From Burkholderia pyrrocinia (GTDB lineage: Bacteria > Pseudomonadota > Gammaproteobacteria > Burkholderiales > Burkholderiaceae), in contig NZ_CP011504.1 of the NCBI RefSeq assembly GCF_001028665.1, positions 930,001 through 994,000 on the forward strand: DNA of 64,000 nt, read 5' to 3'. Positions 16,671 to 26,279 of this stretch are shown piece by piece. The position numbers and the translations under genes are program-made. The notes beneath the pieces were generated by a model. The model made no database searches. It saw only the letters and a list, made by a program, of their open reading frames with translations, and was not told the origin of the DNA. Positions within the stretch are counted from its first letter, which is position 1. Every line of letters begins with the position of its first letter.

Positions 16671-16689
16671 CGGACCAGCGTTCCGAATC
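16671..16689. promoter_or_regulatory. Candidate KdgR operator, right copy
   Basis: The reverse strand reads GATTCGGAACGCTGGTCCG. It lies 66 bp upstream of the kdgT GTG and is inverted relative to the left copy, as expected for a divergent promoter pair controlled by one repressor. Confidence 0.6.
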
Positions 16690-16754
16690 ATGTTCTATAG
16701 TCGGTCAGCAGACATCATTCGACAACTGGGCGCATCGACGTCCACGGAGGAGAC

Positions 16755-17777
16755 GTGAAGCTGAAACAGGCCATCGACCGCATTCCCGGCGGGCTCATGC
16801 TGGTCCCGATGCTGCTCGGCGCGTGCGTGCATACGTTCGCCCCGAACGCCGGGAAGTATTTCGGCTCGTTCACCAACGGCCTGATCGCGGGCACGGTGCC
16901 GATCCTCGCCGTGTGGTTCTTCTGCATGGGCGCGACGATCAACCTGCGCGCGACGGGCGTCGTGTTGCGCAAATCGGGCACGCTGCTCGCGACGAAGATC
17001 CTGGTCGCGTGGCTCGCGACGTTGATCGCCGCGCGGTTCATCCCCGACGACGGCATCCGCACGGGCCTGTTCGCGGGCCTGTCGCTGCTCGCGATCACGA
17101 CGTCGATGGACATGACCAACGGCGGCCTCTATGCGGCCGTGATGCAGCAGTACGGCAGCAAGGAGGAAGCCGGCGCGTTCGTGCTGATGTCGATCGAATC
17201 GGGGCCGCTCGTCAGCATGCTGATCCTCGGCGCGGCCGGCGTCGCGGTGTTCGAGACGCGGCTGTTCGTCGGCGCGGTGCTGCCGTTCCTGATCGGCTTC
17301 ACGCTCGGCAATCTCGATGCGGACCTGCGTGAACTGTTCGGGCGCTGCGTGCATCCGCTGATCCCGTTCTTCGGCTTCGCGCTCGGCAACGGCATCGATC
17401 TCAACGTGATCGCGAAAAGCGGGCTGCCGGGCTTCGCGCTCGGGCTTGCGGTGATCGTCGTGACGGGTGTGCCGCTGATCTTTGCCGATAAATTTATCGG
17501 CGGCGGCAATGGCACGGCCGGGCTCGCCGCGTCGTCGACGGCCGGCGCCGCGGTCGCGAACCCGGCGATCATCGGCGAGATGATTCCGAAGTTCAAACCG
17601 ATGGTGCCGGCCGCGACGGCGATCGTTGCGACTGCTTGCCTCGTTACGGCGATTCTCGTGCCGATTCTGACGGCGATGTGGGCGCGGAGGGCGGCGCGGG
17701 CAAGCGGTGCGTCGCTGCCGTTGATGACCGCACGGCCCGCGCACGGAAGCCCGATCGAGCATGAAGGGCATGTGTGA
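16755..17777 (+). CDS. kdgT: 2-keto-3-deoxygluconate permease
   Basis: Proton symporter for 2-keto-3-deoxygluconate, 340 aa, about 10 membrane helices. The start [20 protein letters not shown], the PLFIGALVN-like region [21 protein letters not shown], and [15 protein letters not shown] are characteristic of KdgT. GTG 16755 is preceded by GGAGGAG at 6 nt. It brings in the compound that KduI/KduD also yield, so the divergent unit is a coherent uptake and conversion module. No KDG kinase or aldolase is in the window. Confidence 0.93.
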   Translation: MKLKQAIDRIPGGLMLVPMLLGACVHTFAPNAGKYFGSFTNGLIAGTVPILAVWFFCMGATINLRATGVVLRKSGTLLATKILVAWLATLIAARFIPDDGIRTGLFAGLSLLAITTSMDMTNGGLYAAVMQQYGSKEEAGAFVLMSIESGPLVSMLILGAAGVAVFETRLFVGAVLPFLIGFTLGNLDADLRELFGRCVHPLIPFFGFALGNGIDLNVIAKSGLPGFALGLAVIVVTGVPLIFADKFIGGGNGTAGLAASSTAGAAVANPAIIGEMIPKFKPMVPAATAIVATACLVTAILVPILTAMWARRAARASGASLPLMTARPAHGSPIEHEGHV

Positions 17778-17826
17778 TGCGCGGTTGACGTCGCTCCCCT
17801 CTCCCGTCACAGGACATCCGTTCGTC

Positions 17827-18288
17827 ATGTCATTTCTCCAGCGCTTCGGCGCTGCTGCCCGTTTCGTCACCGTGGCCGCGCTGCTTGCCGGCAGCGCCGC
17901 CGCTCACGCCGCCGATTCCGATGCCGAGCGCGTCGCGGATGCGGTCGAGCGCCTGCGCGTCGCGATGCTCGACAGCAACGGCGCCGCGCTGCGCACGCTC
18001 ATCGACGACGATCTCACCTACGGCCACTCGTCCGGCCTGTTGCAGGACCGCGCCGCGTTCCTGAAGACGCTCGACGGCACGCACGCGTTCCAGTCGATCG
18101 CGCTGTCGGGCCAGACGGTGACGGTGAACGGCGACAGCGCATGGGTACGCCATACGTTCGATTCGGTGAATAACCTGCCGGACGGCAAGACGAGCACCGC
18201 GCATATCGGCGTGCTGCAGGTGTGGAAGCGGCATCCGGACGGTTGGCGGCTGTTCGCGCGGCAAGCGTATTTGCTGCCGAAGGAGTGA
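17827..18288 (+). CDS. Exported NTF2/SnoaL-fold protein (DUF4440-like)
   Basis: A 153-aa protein with a signal peptide (RFVTVAALLAGSAAAHA, cleavage before ADSDAERV) and a compact NTF2-like fold: VERLRVAMLDSNGAALRTLI, DDLTYGHSSGLLQDRAAFLK, then GVLQVWKRHPDGWRLFARQA. Relatives bind small ligands or are of unknown role. ATG 17827 opens on the signal peptide; the ATG at 17761 would overlap kdgT. It follows kdgT by 49 bp and may be co-transcribed. No catalytic residues can be named. Confidence 0.75.
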   Translation: MSFLQRFGAAARFVTVAALLAGSAAAHAADSDAERVADAVERLRVAMLDSNGAALRTLIDDDLTYGHSSGLLQDRAAFLKTLDGTHAFQSIALSGQTVTVNGDSAWVRHTFDSVNNLPDGKTSTAHIGVLQVWKRHPDGWRLFARQAYLLPKE

Positions 18289-18331
18289 CGGGACTATCCT
18301 GCGGGATCGCGCGGCTCCAATACGCATCGCG

Positions 18332-19072
18332 CTATAACGCCATCCCGCCGTCGATCGTCAAGCTCGATCCCGTCATGTATCCCGATTCGGCACTCGCGAG
18401 CCACGCAACCAGCGATGCGATCTCGTCCGGGCTGCCGGCCCGCTGCAGCGGAATCAGCGGGCGAATCCGGTCGAGGTGATCGGCCGTCATGTCGGTCTCG
18501 ACCGGCCCCGGCTGTACGTTGTTGATCGTGATCCCGCGCGGCGCGAGGTCGACGGCGATGCCCTTGACCATCACGGCCACCGCGGCCTTCGTCATCGAAT
18601 AGACGCTCGACCCCGGATGCCCGCTGCGCACAGCCGTGTTGCTGCCGATCGTGACGATGCGGCCGCCGTGCGTCAGGTGCGCGGCGCCGGCCTGGACGGC
18701 CAGGAACACGCCCCGCACGTTGACCGCCAGCATCCGGTCGAGATCGTCGACGCTGACCTCGGCCACATCGCCCAGCTTCAGGATGCCCGCATTGACCACG
18801 ACGACATCGAGCCGCCCGAAGCGCCCGACCGCCTGCGCAACGGCCTGGCGGATCGCGTCCGCGTTCGCGCTGTCGGCCCGGATTGCCAGCGCAGCCCGCC
18901 CGGTCACCTCGATCGCGGCAGCAGTTTCCTGCGCGCGCTCGGGCGCCGAGACATAGGTGAATGCGACATCCGCGCCATCGGCCGCGAGCCGCCGGGCGAT
19001 GGCCGCGCCAATCCCGCGCGCCCCGCCGAATACGATTGCAGCCTTGCGCGCGCCGCCGGAAATGCCTTTCAT
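18332..19072 (-). CDS. Short-chain dehydrogenase, FabG-like
   Basis: NAD(P)H-dependent reductase of 246 aa. Cofactor motif AAIVFGGARGIGAAIARRLA, NAG in VVVVNAGIL, and catalytic Ser plus YxxxK in TIGSNTAVRSGHPGSSVYSM and MTKAA. ATG 19072 has AAAGGAGG 5 nt upstream. Directly before that ribosome site stands a 21-bp box shared with the next gene upstream (TetR), so it is the likely repressed target. Substrate unknown; these TetR-SDR pairs often answer to reactive carbonyls or quinones. Confidence 0.88.
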   Translation of the reverse strand: MKGISGGARKAAIVFGGARGIGAAIARRLAADGADVAFTYVSAPERAQETAAAIEVTGRAALAIRADSANADAIRQAVAQAVGRFGRLDVVVVNAGILKLGDVAEVSVDDLDRMLAVNVRGVFLAVQAGAAHLTHGGRIVTIGSNTAVRSGHPGSSVYSMTKAAVAVMVKGIAVDLAPRGITINNVQPGPVETDMTADHLDRIRPLIPLQRAGSPDEIASLVAWLASAESGYMTGSSLTIDGGMAL

Positions 19073-19084
19073 GACTCCCTCCTT

Positions 19085-19105
19085 TATGGACTGATTAGTC
19101 AATAA
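19085..19105. promoter_or_regulatory. TetR operator candidate in front of the SDR gene
   Basis: Reads TATGGAC-TGATT-AGTCAATAA on the plus strand. Its core GACTGATTAGTC is a near-palindrome. It ends at the SDR ribosome site, and 18 of 21 positions are identical to the box at 19764-19784. Autoregulatory TetR control is the obvious reading. Confidence 0.65.
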
Positions 19106-19161
19106 GTTATCCAAAAAAACGCCGGCAGCCATGCCGGCGCGTTATCTTGCGTGTATCGGTA

Positions 19162-19746
19162 TCAGTGCGCCCTGAGGCGATCGGCCGCGAATTCGGCGGT
19201 CGCACGCAACGCCTGCAGTTTCGCCCCGGCACGCGCGCCGAGCTGGAGACCCTGCATCGTCGTCAGGATGAAACTCGCGGCCTCGCGCGCATCGACCGCG
19301 CGGTCGATCTCGCCCGCGTCCTGCCCTTCGCGGACGCGCGCGACGACCTGCTTGAGCAGCACCGCGCCGGCTTTCTCGCGCAGCTCGACCAGCTCGGGAT
19401 CGGCCGTGCCGAATTCGCAGATCGCATTGACACCCATGCAGCCGAGCACGCGCTCGGCCGCGTTGCCGGCGATCACGCCGAGCAGCAGTGCCACGATACC
19501 CGCGATCGCGGACGCTGGCGCCGTCAAACGTGCGACGTGGCCCGACACGCTGTCCGACTGGTAGCGTTCGAGCGCTTCGACGTACAGCCTGCGCTTGTCG
19601 CCGAACGCGTTGTAGAGGCTCTGCCTGCCGATCTGCATCGCACTCAGCAGGTCGTCAGTGGACGTCGCGGCATAACCCTTCTCCCAGAACACGCGCAACG
19701 CGCGCTCCAGTGCCTCGTCCCGATCGAATTCACGTGGTCTCACCAT
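19162..19746 (-). CDS. TetR/AcrR family repressor
   Basis: A 194-aa repressor. HTH at residues 10-52 (ATSTDDLLSAMQIGRQSLYN, AFGDKRRLYVEAL), then a C-terminal ligand domain (RVLGCMGVNAICEFGTADPE, SFILTTMQGLQLGARAG) of the NemR/AcrR-like type with a cysteine at about residue 107. ATG 19746 leads into the standard MVRPREFDRDEAL start. Same strand as the SDR gene, 89 bp upstream of it, and both starts carry the same operator box. Confidence 0.9.
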   Translation of the reverse strand: MVRPREFDRDEALERALRVFWEKGYAATSTDDLLSAMQIGRQSLYNAFGDKRRLYVEALERYQSDSVSGHVARLTAPASAIAGIVALLLGVIAGNAAERVLGCMGVNAICEFGTADPELVELREKAGAVLLKQVVARVREGQDAGEIDRAVDAREAASFILTTMQGLQLGARAGAKLQALRATAEFAADRLRAH

Positions 19747-19763
19747 TGCGGCAGAATAGGCGT

Positions 19764-19784
19764 TATGGACAGACCAGTCAATAA
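19764..19784. promoter_or_regulatory. TetR operator candidate in front of the tetR gene
   Basis: Reads TATGGAC-AGACC-AGTCAATAA, the sister of the box at 19085-19105. It lies 18-38 bp upstream of the TetR start. It also sits 103-123 bp upstream of the divergent polB start, so some effect on polB is possible. Confidence 0.62.
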
Positions 19785-19886
19785 ATCGATATCGTTCCAT
19801 CCCCAATTCGCTCACGGCCACCATCGGCACGTCCCTCGCCCAAGCGCTAAAATCCGCCGCCTGGGCATCCACGACGAGCAAGCGTT

Positions 19887-22265
19887 TTGACTGCGTTCGA
19901 GCAGGGTTTCATCCTTACCCGCCACTGGCGGGACACCGCGACCGGTATCGAGATCGAGTTCTGGCTGGCAACCGAGCACGGTCCGCGCCGCGTGCGGTTG
20001 CGCCCGCAGGAAGCCGTCGCGTTCATCCCGGCCGAGCAGCAGGCGCTCGCCGAACGCGCGCTGGCCGGCGAACGCGATGCCGAGTTGCGCCCGCTCGCGC
20101 TGCGCGACTTCCGCCGGCGCCCGGTCGTCGGCCTCTATTGCCGGCGCTATCGCCATCTGTCCGGGCTCCAGAAGCGCCTCGCGGCGGCCGGCGTCGATGT
20201 CTACGAAGCCGACGTGCAGCCGCCCGACCGCTACGCGATGGAGCGCTTCATCACGGCATGCGTGCAGTTTCGCGGCCAGCCCGGCAACGACAACACGCTG
20301 ACCGGCGGCGAGCTGAAGCCCGCGACCGGCTATCGCCCGGCGCTGCGCTGCGTGTCGCTCGACATCGAAACCAGCGTCCACGGCGAGTTGTATTCGATCG
20401 CGCTCGAAGGCTGCGGGCAACGACAGGTCTACATGCTCGGGCCGCCGAACGGCGACGCCGACGCGAACGCCGTCGACTTCCGCCTCGACTACTGCGACAG
20501 CCGGCCCGCGATGCTCGCGCGGCTCAACGACTGGTTCGACGAACACGATCCCGACGCGGTGATCGGCTGGAATCTCGTGCAGTTCGACCTGCGCATCCTG
20601 CACGCGCACGCGGAGCAATACGGCGTGCCGCTGAAGCTCGGGCGCGGCGGCAGCGTGCTCGACTGGCGCGCGCACGGCCAGCAGCCCGACCACTTCTTCG
20701 CGGGCGCGGCCGGCCGCCTGATCCTCGACGGCATCGACATGCTGAAATCGGCGACGTGGACGTTCCCGTCGTTCAGCCTCGAATACGTGTCGCAAGCGCT
20801 GCTCGGCGAAGGCAAGTCGATCGACAACCCGTACCAGCGGATGGACGAGATCCAGCGCCGCTTCGACCACGACAAGCCGGCGCTCGCGCGCTACAACCTG
20901 AAGGACTGCGAGCTCGTCACGCGTATCTTCGACAAGGCCGACCTGCTGTCCTTCGCGCTCGAACGCGCGAGCGTCACGGGGCTCGCGGCCGATCGCACCG
21001 GCGGCTCGGTCGCGGCCTTCACGCACCTGTACCTGCCGCGCATGCACCGGCTCGGCTATGTCGCGCCGAACCTCGGCGACGTGACGGGACAGAACAGCCC
21101 CGGCGGCTTCGTGATGGATTCGCGCCCCGGCCTGTACGACTCCGTGCTCGTGTTCGACTACAAGAGCCTCTATCCGTCGATCATCCGCACGTTCCTGATC
21201 GATCCCGTCGGGCTGATCGAAGGGCTCGCGAACCCCGGCGACGACGCATCGGTGCCCGGCTTTCTCGGTGCGCGCTTCTCGCGCACCGCGCACTGCCTGC
21301 CCGATGTCGTGCGCCGCGTATGGGAAGGTCGCGACGACGCGAAGCGGCAGCGCAACGCGCCGTTGTCGCAGGCGCTGAAGATCATCATGAACTCGTTCTA
21401 CGGCGTGCTCGGCTCGACGGGCTGCCGCTTCTTCGACCCGCGCCTTGCATCGTCGATCACGATGCGCGGCCACGAGATCATGCACCGCACGCGCGAGCTG
21501 ATCGAAGCGCGGGGCTACGAAGTGATCTATGGCGATACCGATTCGACGTTCGTGTGGCTCGGCCGCGCGCACGACGACGACGAAGCCGGCGCCAAGGGCC
21601 GCGCGCTCGTCGAGCATGTGAACCGCTGGTGGCACGCGCACCTGCGCGACCGCTTCGGGCTCGAAAGCGCACTGGAGCTGCAGTACGAGCGGCATTACCG
21701 GCGATTCCTGATGCCGACCGTGCGCGGCGCGGAGGAAGGCAGCAAGAAGCGCTACGCGGGCCTCGCGGCGACGGCCGACGGCGGCGAGGACCTCGTCTTC
21801 AAGGGGCTCGAAACGGTGCGCACCGACTGGACGCCGCTCGCGCAGCAGTTCCAGCGCGAGCTGTACCGCCGCGTGTTCAGGCGCGAGCCGTACCAGGAGT
21901 TCATTCGCGACACCGTGCAACGCACGCTCGCCGGCGAATTCGACGACCAGCTCGTCTATCGCAAGCGCGTGCGCCGGCCGCTGCGCGAGTATGAGCGCAA
22001 CGTGCCGCCGCATGTGCGTGCGGCACGGATCGCCGACGAGTTCAACCAGGCTCAGGGCCGGCCGCTGCAGTACCAGCGCGGCGGCTGGATCAGCTACGTG
22101 ATGACGACGGCCGGCCCCGAGCCGCTCGAAACGATGCGCTCGCCGATCGACTATGCGTTCTACCTGAGCCGCCAGTTGCAGCCCGTCGCCGATGCGATCC
22201 TGCCGTTCCTGCGCGACGATTTCGAACGCGTGATCTCCGGGCAGGGGCAGTTGTTCGGCGACTGA
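19887..22265 (+). CDS. polB: DNA polymerase II
   Basis: Family B, SOS-type polymerase used in replication restart and translesion synthesis; 792 aa against 783 in E. coli. The 3'-5' exonuclease motif SLDIET is at about residue 157. Polymerase motif [12 protein letters not shown] is at 424-434, motif [16 protein letters not shown] at 495-509, and motif C YGDTDST at 548-554. GSKKRYAGL and [18 protein letters not shown] follow. The C-terminal GQGQLFGD resembles the sliding-clamp peptide. The start is TTG 19887 with a weak GAG upstream; its distance to [10 protein letters not shown] agrees with the family. I saw no clear LexA box. Confidence 0.96.
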   Translation: MTAFEQGFILTRHWRDTATGIEIEFWLATEHGPRRVRLRPQEAVAFIPAEQQALAERALAGERDAELRPLALRDFRRRPVVGLYCRRYRHLSGLQKRLAAAGVDVYEADVQPPDRYAMERFITACVQFRGQPGNDNTLTGGELKPATGYRPALRCVSLDIETSVHGELYSIALEGCGQRQVYMLGPPNGDADANAVDFRLDYCDSRPAMLARLNDWFDEHDPDAVIGWNLVQFDLRILHAHAEQYGVPLKLGRGGSVLDWRAHGQQPDHFFAGAAGRLILDGIDMLKSATWTFPSFSLEYVSQALLGEGKSIDNPYQRMDEIQRRFDHDKPALARYNLKDCELVTRIFDKADLLSFALERASVTGLAADRTGGSVAAFTHLYLPRMHRLGYVAPNLGDVTGQNSPGGFVMDSRPGLYDSVLVFDYKSLYPSIIRTFLIDPVGLIEGLANPGDDASVPGFLGARFSRTAHCLPDVVRRVWEGRDDAKRQRNAPLSQALKIIMNSFYGVLGSTGCRFFDPRLASSITMRGHEIMHRTRELIEARGYEVIYGDTDSTFVWLGRAHDDDEAGAKGRALVEHVNRWWHAHLRDRFGLESALELQYERHYRRFLMPTVRGAEEGSKKRYAGLAATADGGEDLVFKGLETVRTDWTPLAQQFQRELYRRVFRREPYQEFIRDTVQRTLAGEFDDQLVYRKRVRRPLREYERNVPPHVRAARIADEFNQAQGRPLQYQRGGWISYVMTTAGPEPLETMRSPIDYAFYLSRQLQPVADAILPFLRDDFERVISGQGQLFGD

Positions 22266-22491
22266 CGGAACGATGACGCACCGCGCACGCCGCTGCGCAG
22301 TCACCGCAACCTCTTCGCCGCGTGACGTCGCTCTCCGTCACGTTCCGCACGCATCACGCACTCTGACGCATTCTGGAACACAGCTCGTCGGAAATCGCCA
22401 TTTATCCGGCCGGTCCGGGTTCCTAAACTTGTCTCGTCGGTTCAGCCAGGCGATTTCGTGCCGAACCGCAACGAAACCGTCTGAGGAAACC

Positions 22492-22815
22492 GTGAAATCC
22501 ATCATCGTCACCATCGCAGCTGTCGCCGCTACCGCCACCGCTCTTCTCGCCGCACCGGCCGCGTCGTACGCGCAGTCGTCGCACTCGACGCTCACGCGTG
22601 CACAAGTACGCCAGGAACTGCTCGACCTCGAATCGGTCGGCTACGAGCCGATCGCCGGCGACGGCGACAACTATCCGGGCGACATCGTCGCCGCGCAGGA
22701 GCGCCTGGCCGCCAAGCGCGTCGCCAAACGCAAGAGCGCCGAAGCGGCCTACGGGTCGACCGGCGCAGCGGGCACGGATTCGGGCGCGCCGGCGGTTGCG
22801 ACGGTGAAGCGATAA
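22492..22815 (+). CDS. DUF4148-type small exported protein
   Basis: A 107-aa secreted protein of the DUF4148 kind common in Burkholderia. Signal peptide IIVTIAAVAATATALLAAPA, cleavage before QSSHS. The signature block LTRAQVRQELLDLESVGYEP is followed by GDGDNYPGDIVAAQERLAAK. GTG 22492 has TGAGGAAA 4-9 nt upstream. Function unknown. The 226 bp upstream, after polB, hold its promoter region only. Confidence 0.82.
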   Translation: MKSIIVTIAAVAATATALLAAPAASYAQSSHSTLTRAQVRQELLDLESVGYEPIAGDGDNYPGDIVAAQERLAAKRVAKRKSAEAAYGSTGAAGTDSGAPAVATVKR

Positions 22816-22901
22816 CGCGCCGCCGGTCGTTTCGGGGGAGCGCCCATCCGGCTAAAATACCGGCCTGCTGCGCCTCCTGCCGCGGCCGGAGGACATCAAT
22901 C

Positions 22902-24029
22902 ATGACCGCACGTCGCGGAGCCGCGGTCGTCATCGCGCCAAGCCACGAGACAGCCAGCCTGTCGAAAGCCCAGAAGACGTTCAATACGCTCGTCAAGCAA
23001 ATCGAAAAGCGGCGCGAACGTCTCGGTGCGTGGGAAGCCGTCATGCCGGTCTTCCAGAAAAAATTCGTCGACGGGTTGTTGCCGCTCGAACAGGCGTCGA
23101 CGGCGTTGCGGATCAGATTGCTCCATCGGCTCGACGACGCCTTCCTGCAGAAAGGATTGAGCAAGGCCGAGCAACGCACCCTGTCCGGGCTGATCGCGGA
23201 TATGGCTCGCGACTTGCTCGACTTCAGCGACGACGCGCAACTGAAAGTCATCTACAACCGGCACGCCGCATCCGGCGACGACGACCGCGCAGCGGCCGAT
23301 CGCGCACCGACGAAGCAAGCATCAGAGCCGACACCCGCTGCTGAACCCGCGGACGATCTCGACACGCTGTCTCCCGACGAACTTGTCGAGCGCATGCAAG
23401 CCGAACTGGACGAGCAGTTCAGGCGCGACATGGCCGACCACGAGGCCCGCGAAGCACAGCGCGCGAAGCGCAAGAAAGCACCCCGGCAATCGGCCGCGGC
23501 GGCCAAACGCGAAGCCGAGCAGGCCGAATCGAGCAAGTCGATCCGCGAGGTCTATCGCAAGCTCGCGAGCGCGCTGCACCCCGATCGCGCAACCGATCCG
23601 CAGGAGCAGGACCGCAAGACCGTGCTGATGCAGCGGGTCAACCAAGCATATGCGAAGGGCAATCTCCTGCAACTGCTGGAACTGCAACTGGAGATCGAGC
23701 AGATCGACCGGCGCGCGATCGCCGGCCTCGGCGAAGACCGGTTGACGCGCTACAACGGCATCCTGGAGGAACAGATCCGCGAGCTGGATCAGGAGATCCT
23801 GCACGTCGAGACCGGTTTCCGGCGGACTTACGGCATCGCGTCGTCCGTCAAGCTGGCGCCCGATACCGTCGTCCGCATGCTCACGCGCGACATAACCGGC
23901 ATGCAGCGCAGCAACCACGACCTGACCGTGGCGCTGCGCGAGTTCGACGATCCGGAAAAGGTCAGGGACTGGCTGAAAGACATGAAGCGCCGGCCGGCGT
24001 CCTCCCGCTTCGACGACGATCCGTTCTAA
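22902..24029 (+). CDS. J-domain-containing protein
   Basis: A 375-aa cytoplasmic protein with an atypical J domain: SIREVYRKLASALHPDRATD with HPD at residues 226-228, followed by RKTVLMQRVNQAYAKGNLLQ. The J domain would stimulate a DnaK-type Hsp70. The N-terminal ~115 residues are helical (VKQIEKRRERLGAWEAVMPV); a charged coiled-coil linker (160-210) leads to the J domain, then an alpha-helical C-terminal region. It lacks the Gly/Phe and zinc-finger parts of DnaJ. Apparently monocistronic. The 96-bp gap after it contains a G/C hairpin without a T-run. Confidence 0.82.
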   Translation: MTARRGAAVVIAPSHETASLSKAQKTFNTLVKQIEKRRERLGAWEAVMPVFQKKFVDGLLPLEQASTALRIRLLHRLDDAFLQKGLSKAEQRTLSGLIADMARDLLDFSDDAQLKVIYNRHAASGDDDRAAADRAPTKQASEPTPAAEPADDLDTLSPDELVERMQAELDEQFRRDMADHEAREAQRAKRKKAPRQSAAAAKREAEQAESSKSIREVYRKLASALHPDRATDPQEQDRKTVLMQRVNQAYAKGNLLQLLELQLEIEQIDRRAIAGLGEDRLTRYNGILEEQIRELDQEILHVETGFRRTYGIASSVKLAPDTVVRMLTRDITGMQRSNHDLTVALREFDDPEKVRDWLKDMKRRPASSRFDDDPF

Positions 24030-24125
24030 GCGCGCACGCGCTCTGCCCGCAGCACGGCGAGCGCGTATCCGGCCTGACGGAACGGCGGCTTACCCCGCCG
24101 CCGTCACCCGTTCAAGCGAACCGCG

Positions 24126-25502
24126 TTACGCCCGGTGCCCCGAGATCGGCCCCGCCTCGCCGGTCAGGTTGAACACGCTGTCGATCCACGCGAGAAACGT
24201 CGAGAACGTGAAATCCGACCACCGCTGCGTGCGGAACGCCTTCATCACCGGCGTATCGGCCGGGTCCTGCTGGTTCAGCAGGTTGTCGACGAACGTGCCG
24301 ATATCGGCGTCGGTGCCGTTCTCGTGGATCCCCGACCCGGTGAAGCTGACCGCCGTCACCTGGTGATTGTCGATGAAGTCGTTGCGCGCCCACGGCATGA
24401 AGTAGCCGAAGTTCGGCAGCGGGTTCAGCGTCTGCTTCAGCCCGTCCAGCTCCTGCGCGAACATCGCGAGCGACAGCGTATCCTTCGTCGCGTCGTCGGG
24501 CGCCGCGATCACGGCCGGCACGAACGCGCGATAGTGATACGCGGCGATGATCTTGTCGCGCTGGTAGCTCGAGAAGCCGAAGCGGTCGTGCGGAAAGGTC
24601 GCCGACAGCGCCGCGTACGCACTCCCCATGTTGCCGGGATCGAAGCGGCTGGTCAGTCGGCTGTTCACGGTGATCATCCCGTCGGGGCCGGTCATCCCCC
24701 ACTCGGTGCGCACCTTGTCGTACAGGCCGACCGACGGATGCGTGGCCGCATCCGCATCGAACGGCGTATTGAACACCGTGCCGGCATCGTCGAGCAGCGA
24801 GCTGTGCGCCTGCGGCTGCAGCGTGTTGCGCAGCGTCGCGTAGTTCGCGAGCGTGCCGTAGCCGCCGGCGCTCATCCCGTACACGAGCAGCCGGTTCGGC
24901 TTGCCGAAGCCGTGCGACGTCAGCCATTGCGCGACGGCCTGGATGTTCTTCAGCCCGCTGTAGTGCTGGATGCGCCAGTCGCCTGTCGGCGACGTGTAGT
25001 TGCGCACCGCGCTGCCCATGTGGATATCTCCGGTGCAATAGGGAACGAAAACCTGTGTCCACTGCTGCGTCTCGACCTTCGGTTCGCCGACCAGGATGTG
25101 CGCGAGATCCATGCGCGTCAGCAGCGGCGACAGGAACGACGACAGCAGGCTCTCGTTCGCGGTGCCGTTCATGTAGTTGTGCGGGATGCCGTCCGGATTG
25201 AAGCCGCCGAGGCCGGCCTCGGCGCCGGTCGATGTCTGCGTGCAGGTGCCGTAGTTCCAGCACGCGCCGCCCGGCTCCATCATGTACAGCAGGTTGTCCG
25301 ACTGCGCGCGATTGACGTAGAAGCGCATCGGCGTGCCGTTGCCGCACGACGCGCCGGTACTCTCCGGCAACGTCACTTCGTACCACGAATAATAGGGAAT
25401 CGACGGGTCCGGCATCGTCGTATCGGCCGCATGGCCGTTCGGTGCGGCGCAACCGAGCAGCGTGGCGACGGCGACGCGCAGCAGGCTTCGTGCTGGTGAC
25501 AT
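24126..25502 (-). CDS. Pectinacetylesterase-family exported hydrolase
   Basis: A 458-aa secreted alpha/beta hydrolase of the PAE/notum family. Signal peptide SLLRVAVATLLGCAAPNGHA (a lipobox-like LLGC is possible). Conserved GGACWNYGTC near residue 78 is the oxyanion region, the nucleophile motif is GMSAGGYG near 206, and the acid/His region includes NDFIDNHQVTAV. In plants the family removes acetyl from pectin, but bacterial members are poorly defined. Partner gene just upstream (66 bp) encodes a chaperone-like protein. The kdu/kdg genes 8 kb away make a pectin link tempting but unproven. Confidence 0.78.
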   Translation of the reverse strand: MSPARSLLRVAVATLLGCAAPNGHAADTTMPDPSIPYYSWYEVTLPESTGASCGNGTPMRFYVNRAQSDNLLYMMEPGGACWNYGTCTQTSTGAEAGLGGFNPDGIPHNYMNGTANESLLSSFLSPLLTRMDLAHILVGEPKVETQQWTQVFVPYCTGDIHMGSAVRNYTSPTGDWRIQHYSGLKNIQAVAQWLTSHGFGKPNRLLVYGMSAGGYGTLANYATLRNTLQPQAHSSLLDDAGTVFNTPFDADAATHPSVGLYDKVRTEWGMTGPDGMITVNSRLTSRFDPGNMGSAYAALSATFPHDRFGFSSYQRDKIIAAYHYRAFVPAVIAAPDDATKDTLSLAMFAQELDGLKQTLNPLPNFGYFMPWARNDFIDNHQVTAVSFTGSGIHENGTDADIGTFVDNLLNQQDPADTPVMKAFRTQRWSDFTFSTFLAWIDSVFNLTGEAGPISGHRA

Positions 25503-25568
25503 CTCCCCTCCTTGTCGATGGGCATGACGCGGCGGCCGGGCATCGTTCCGGCGTCGCGGATTCGGCGC

Positions 25569-26279
25569 TCAGTGCGCGCCGGACGGTGAAGCGCCGTCGA
25601 ACAGCTGGACGCGCAGCGCCTGCAGGCGCTGCGCGATGTCGGTCTGCTGCTGGTCGGGATCGGCAATGCTCGCCTGGACCTGCCGGATCACGTCGCGGCT
25701 CTGCTGTTCGTACGCGAGATAGCGCGGGTCCTGCGCCGGCGACGGGCCGACCGTCTGCTGCGCATACGCATCCCATTGCGCGCGCATCGACCGGATCGCC
25801 GCACCGCGCGTCGCCGGATCGGCTTCGGTATCGGTCAGCAGCGCCGCGCTGAGCGCTTCGGCCTGCACGGGCACGATCTCGTTGCGCGCGACGTGGTCGG
25901 GCAGTTCGTCGAGAATCCGGCGCGCGAGCGCGCTGCGCTCGGCTTGCGGCAGGCTGTTGCGGCGATCGCCGTACGCGGCGACTTCGTCGCGGAAGCGCGC
26001 GAACGCGACGATGCGCTGCACTTCGGCATCCGCGTCGAGCCGCCCCGCGAGACTGCGGCGCAACGCGTCGACGTCGAGCCGCCGCTCCTCGGGGCCGGGC
26101 GTCGCGGCGCCGGTACCGAATGCATCGGCCGCGACGGACTGCGTGCTCGCCGCCGCGCCCGGCGTGCCGGATGAAGCGGCCTCGGCCGGCGTCGCCGCTT
26201 CGTATCGCCAGATCGCGACGGCCACGCCGATCGCCGCGATCGCGCCCGTCCGCCGCCAGAGTGCGCTGTTGTTCTTCAC
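25569..26279 (-). CDS. Lipase-chaperone/PlcR-like periplasmic protein
   Basis: A 236-aa protein with an N-terminal anchor (WRRTGAIAAIGVAVAIWRY), a low-complexity linker, and a long helical domain (RRSLAGRLDADAEVQRIVAF, then DYLSLL-less FRDEVAAYGDRRNSLPQAER). Anchor, spacer and extended helical domain are the plan of lipase-specific foldases and of the PlcR phospholipase accessory protein. The classical foldase RxxFDY motif is not evident. GTG 26279 has AAGGAGG close by. First gene of a two-gene unit with the pectinacetylesterase-like hydrolase, which it probably helps to fold or secrete. Confidence 0.55.
   Translation of the reverse strand: MKNNSALWRRTGAIAAIGVAVAIWRYEAATPAEAASSGTPGAAASTQSVAADAFGTGAATPGPEERRLDVDALRRSLAGRLDADAEVQRIVAFARFRDEVAAYGDRRNSLPQAERSALARRILDELPDHVARNEIVPVQAEALSAALLTDTEADPATRGAAIRSMRAQWDAYAQQTVGPSPAQDPRYLAYEQQSRDVIRQVQASIADPDQQQTDIAQRLQALRVQLFDGASPSGAH

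Noticed and set aside
16755..17777. LexA/SOS box search near polB and CRISPR or tRNA search elsewhere in the window
   Set aside because: No CTG(T)-N8-(A)CAG box, no regularly spaced direct repeats and no tRNA-like cloverleaf with T-loop were found by eye.
19812..22304. 830-codon open frame antisense to DNA polymerase II
   Set aside because: It mirrors the polB codon pattern exactly, has low-complexity Arg/Glu/Val/Ala composition and no start context. A shadow.
25569..26279. Classical lipase-specific foldase (Lif)
   Set aside because: The RxxFDY motif is not visible and the partner is a pectinacetylesterase-like hydrolase, so only a chaperone-like call is kept.
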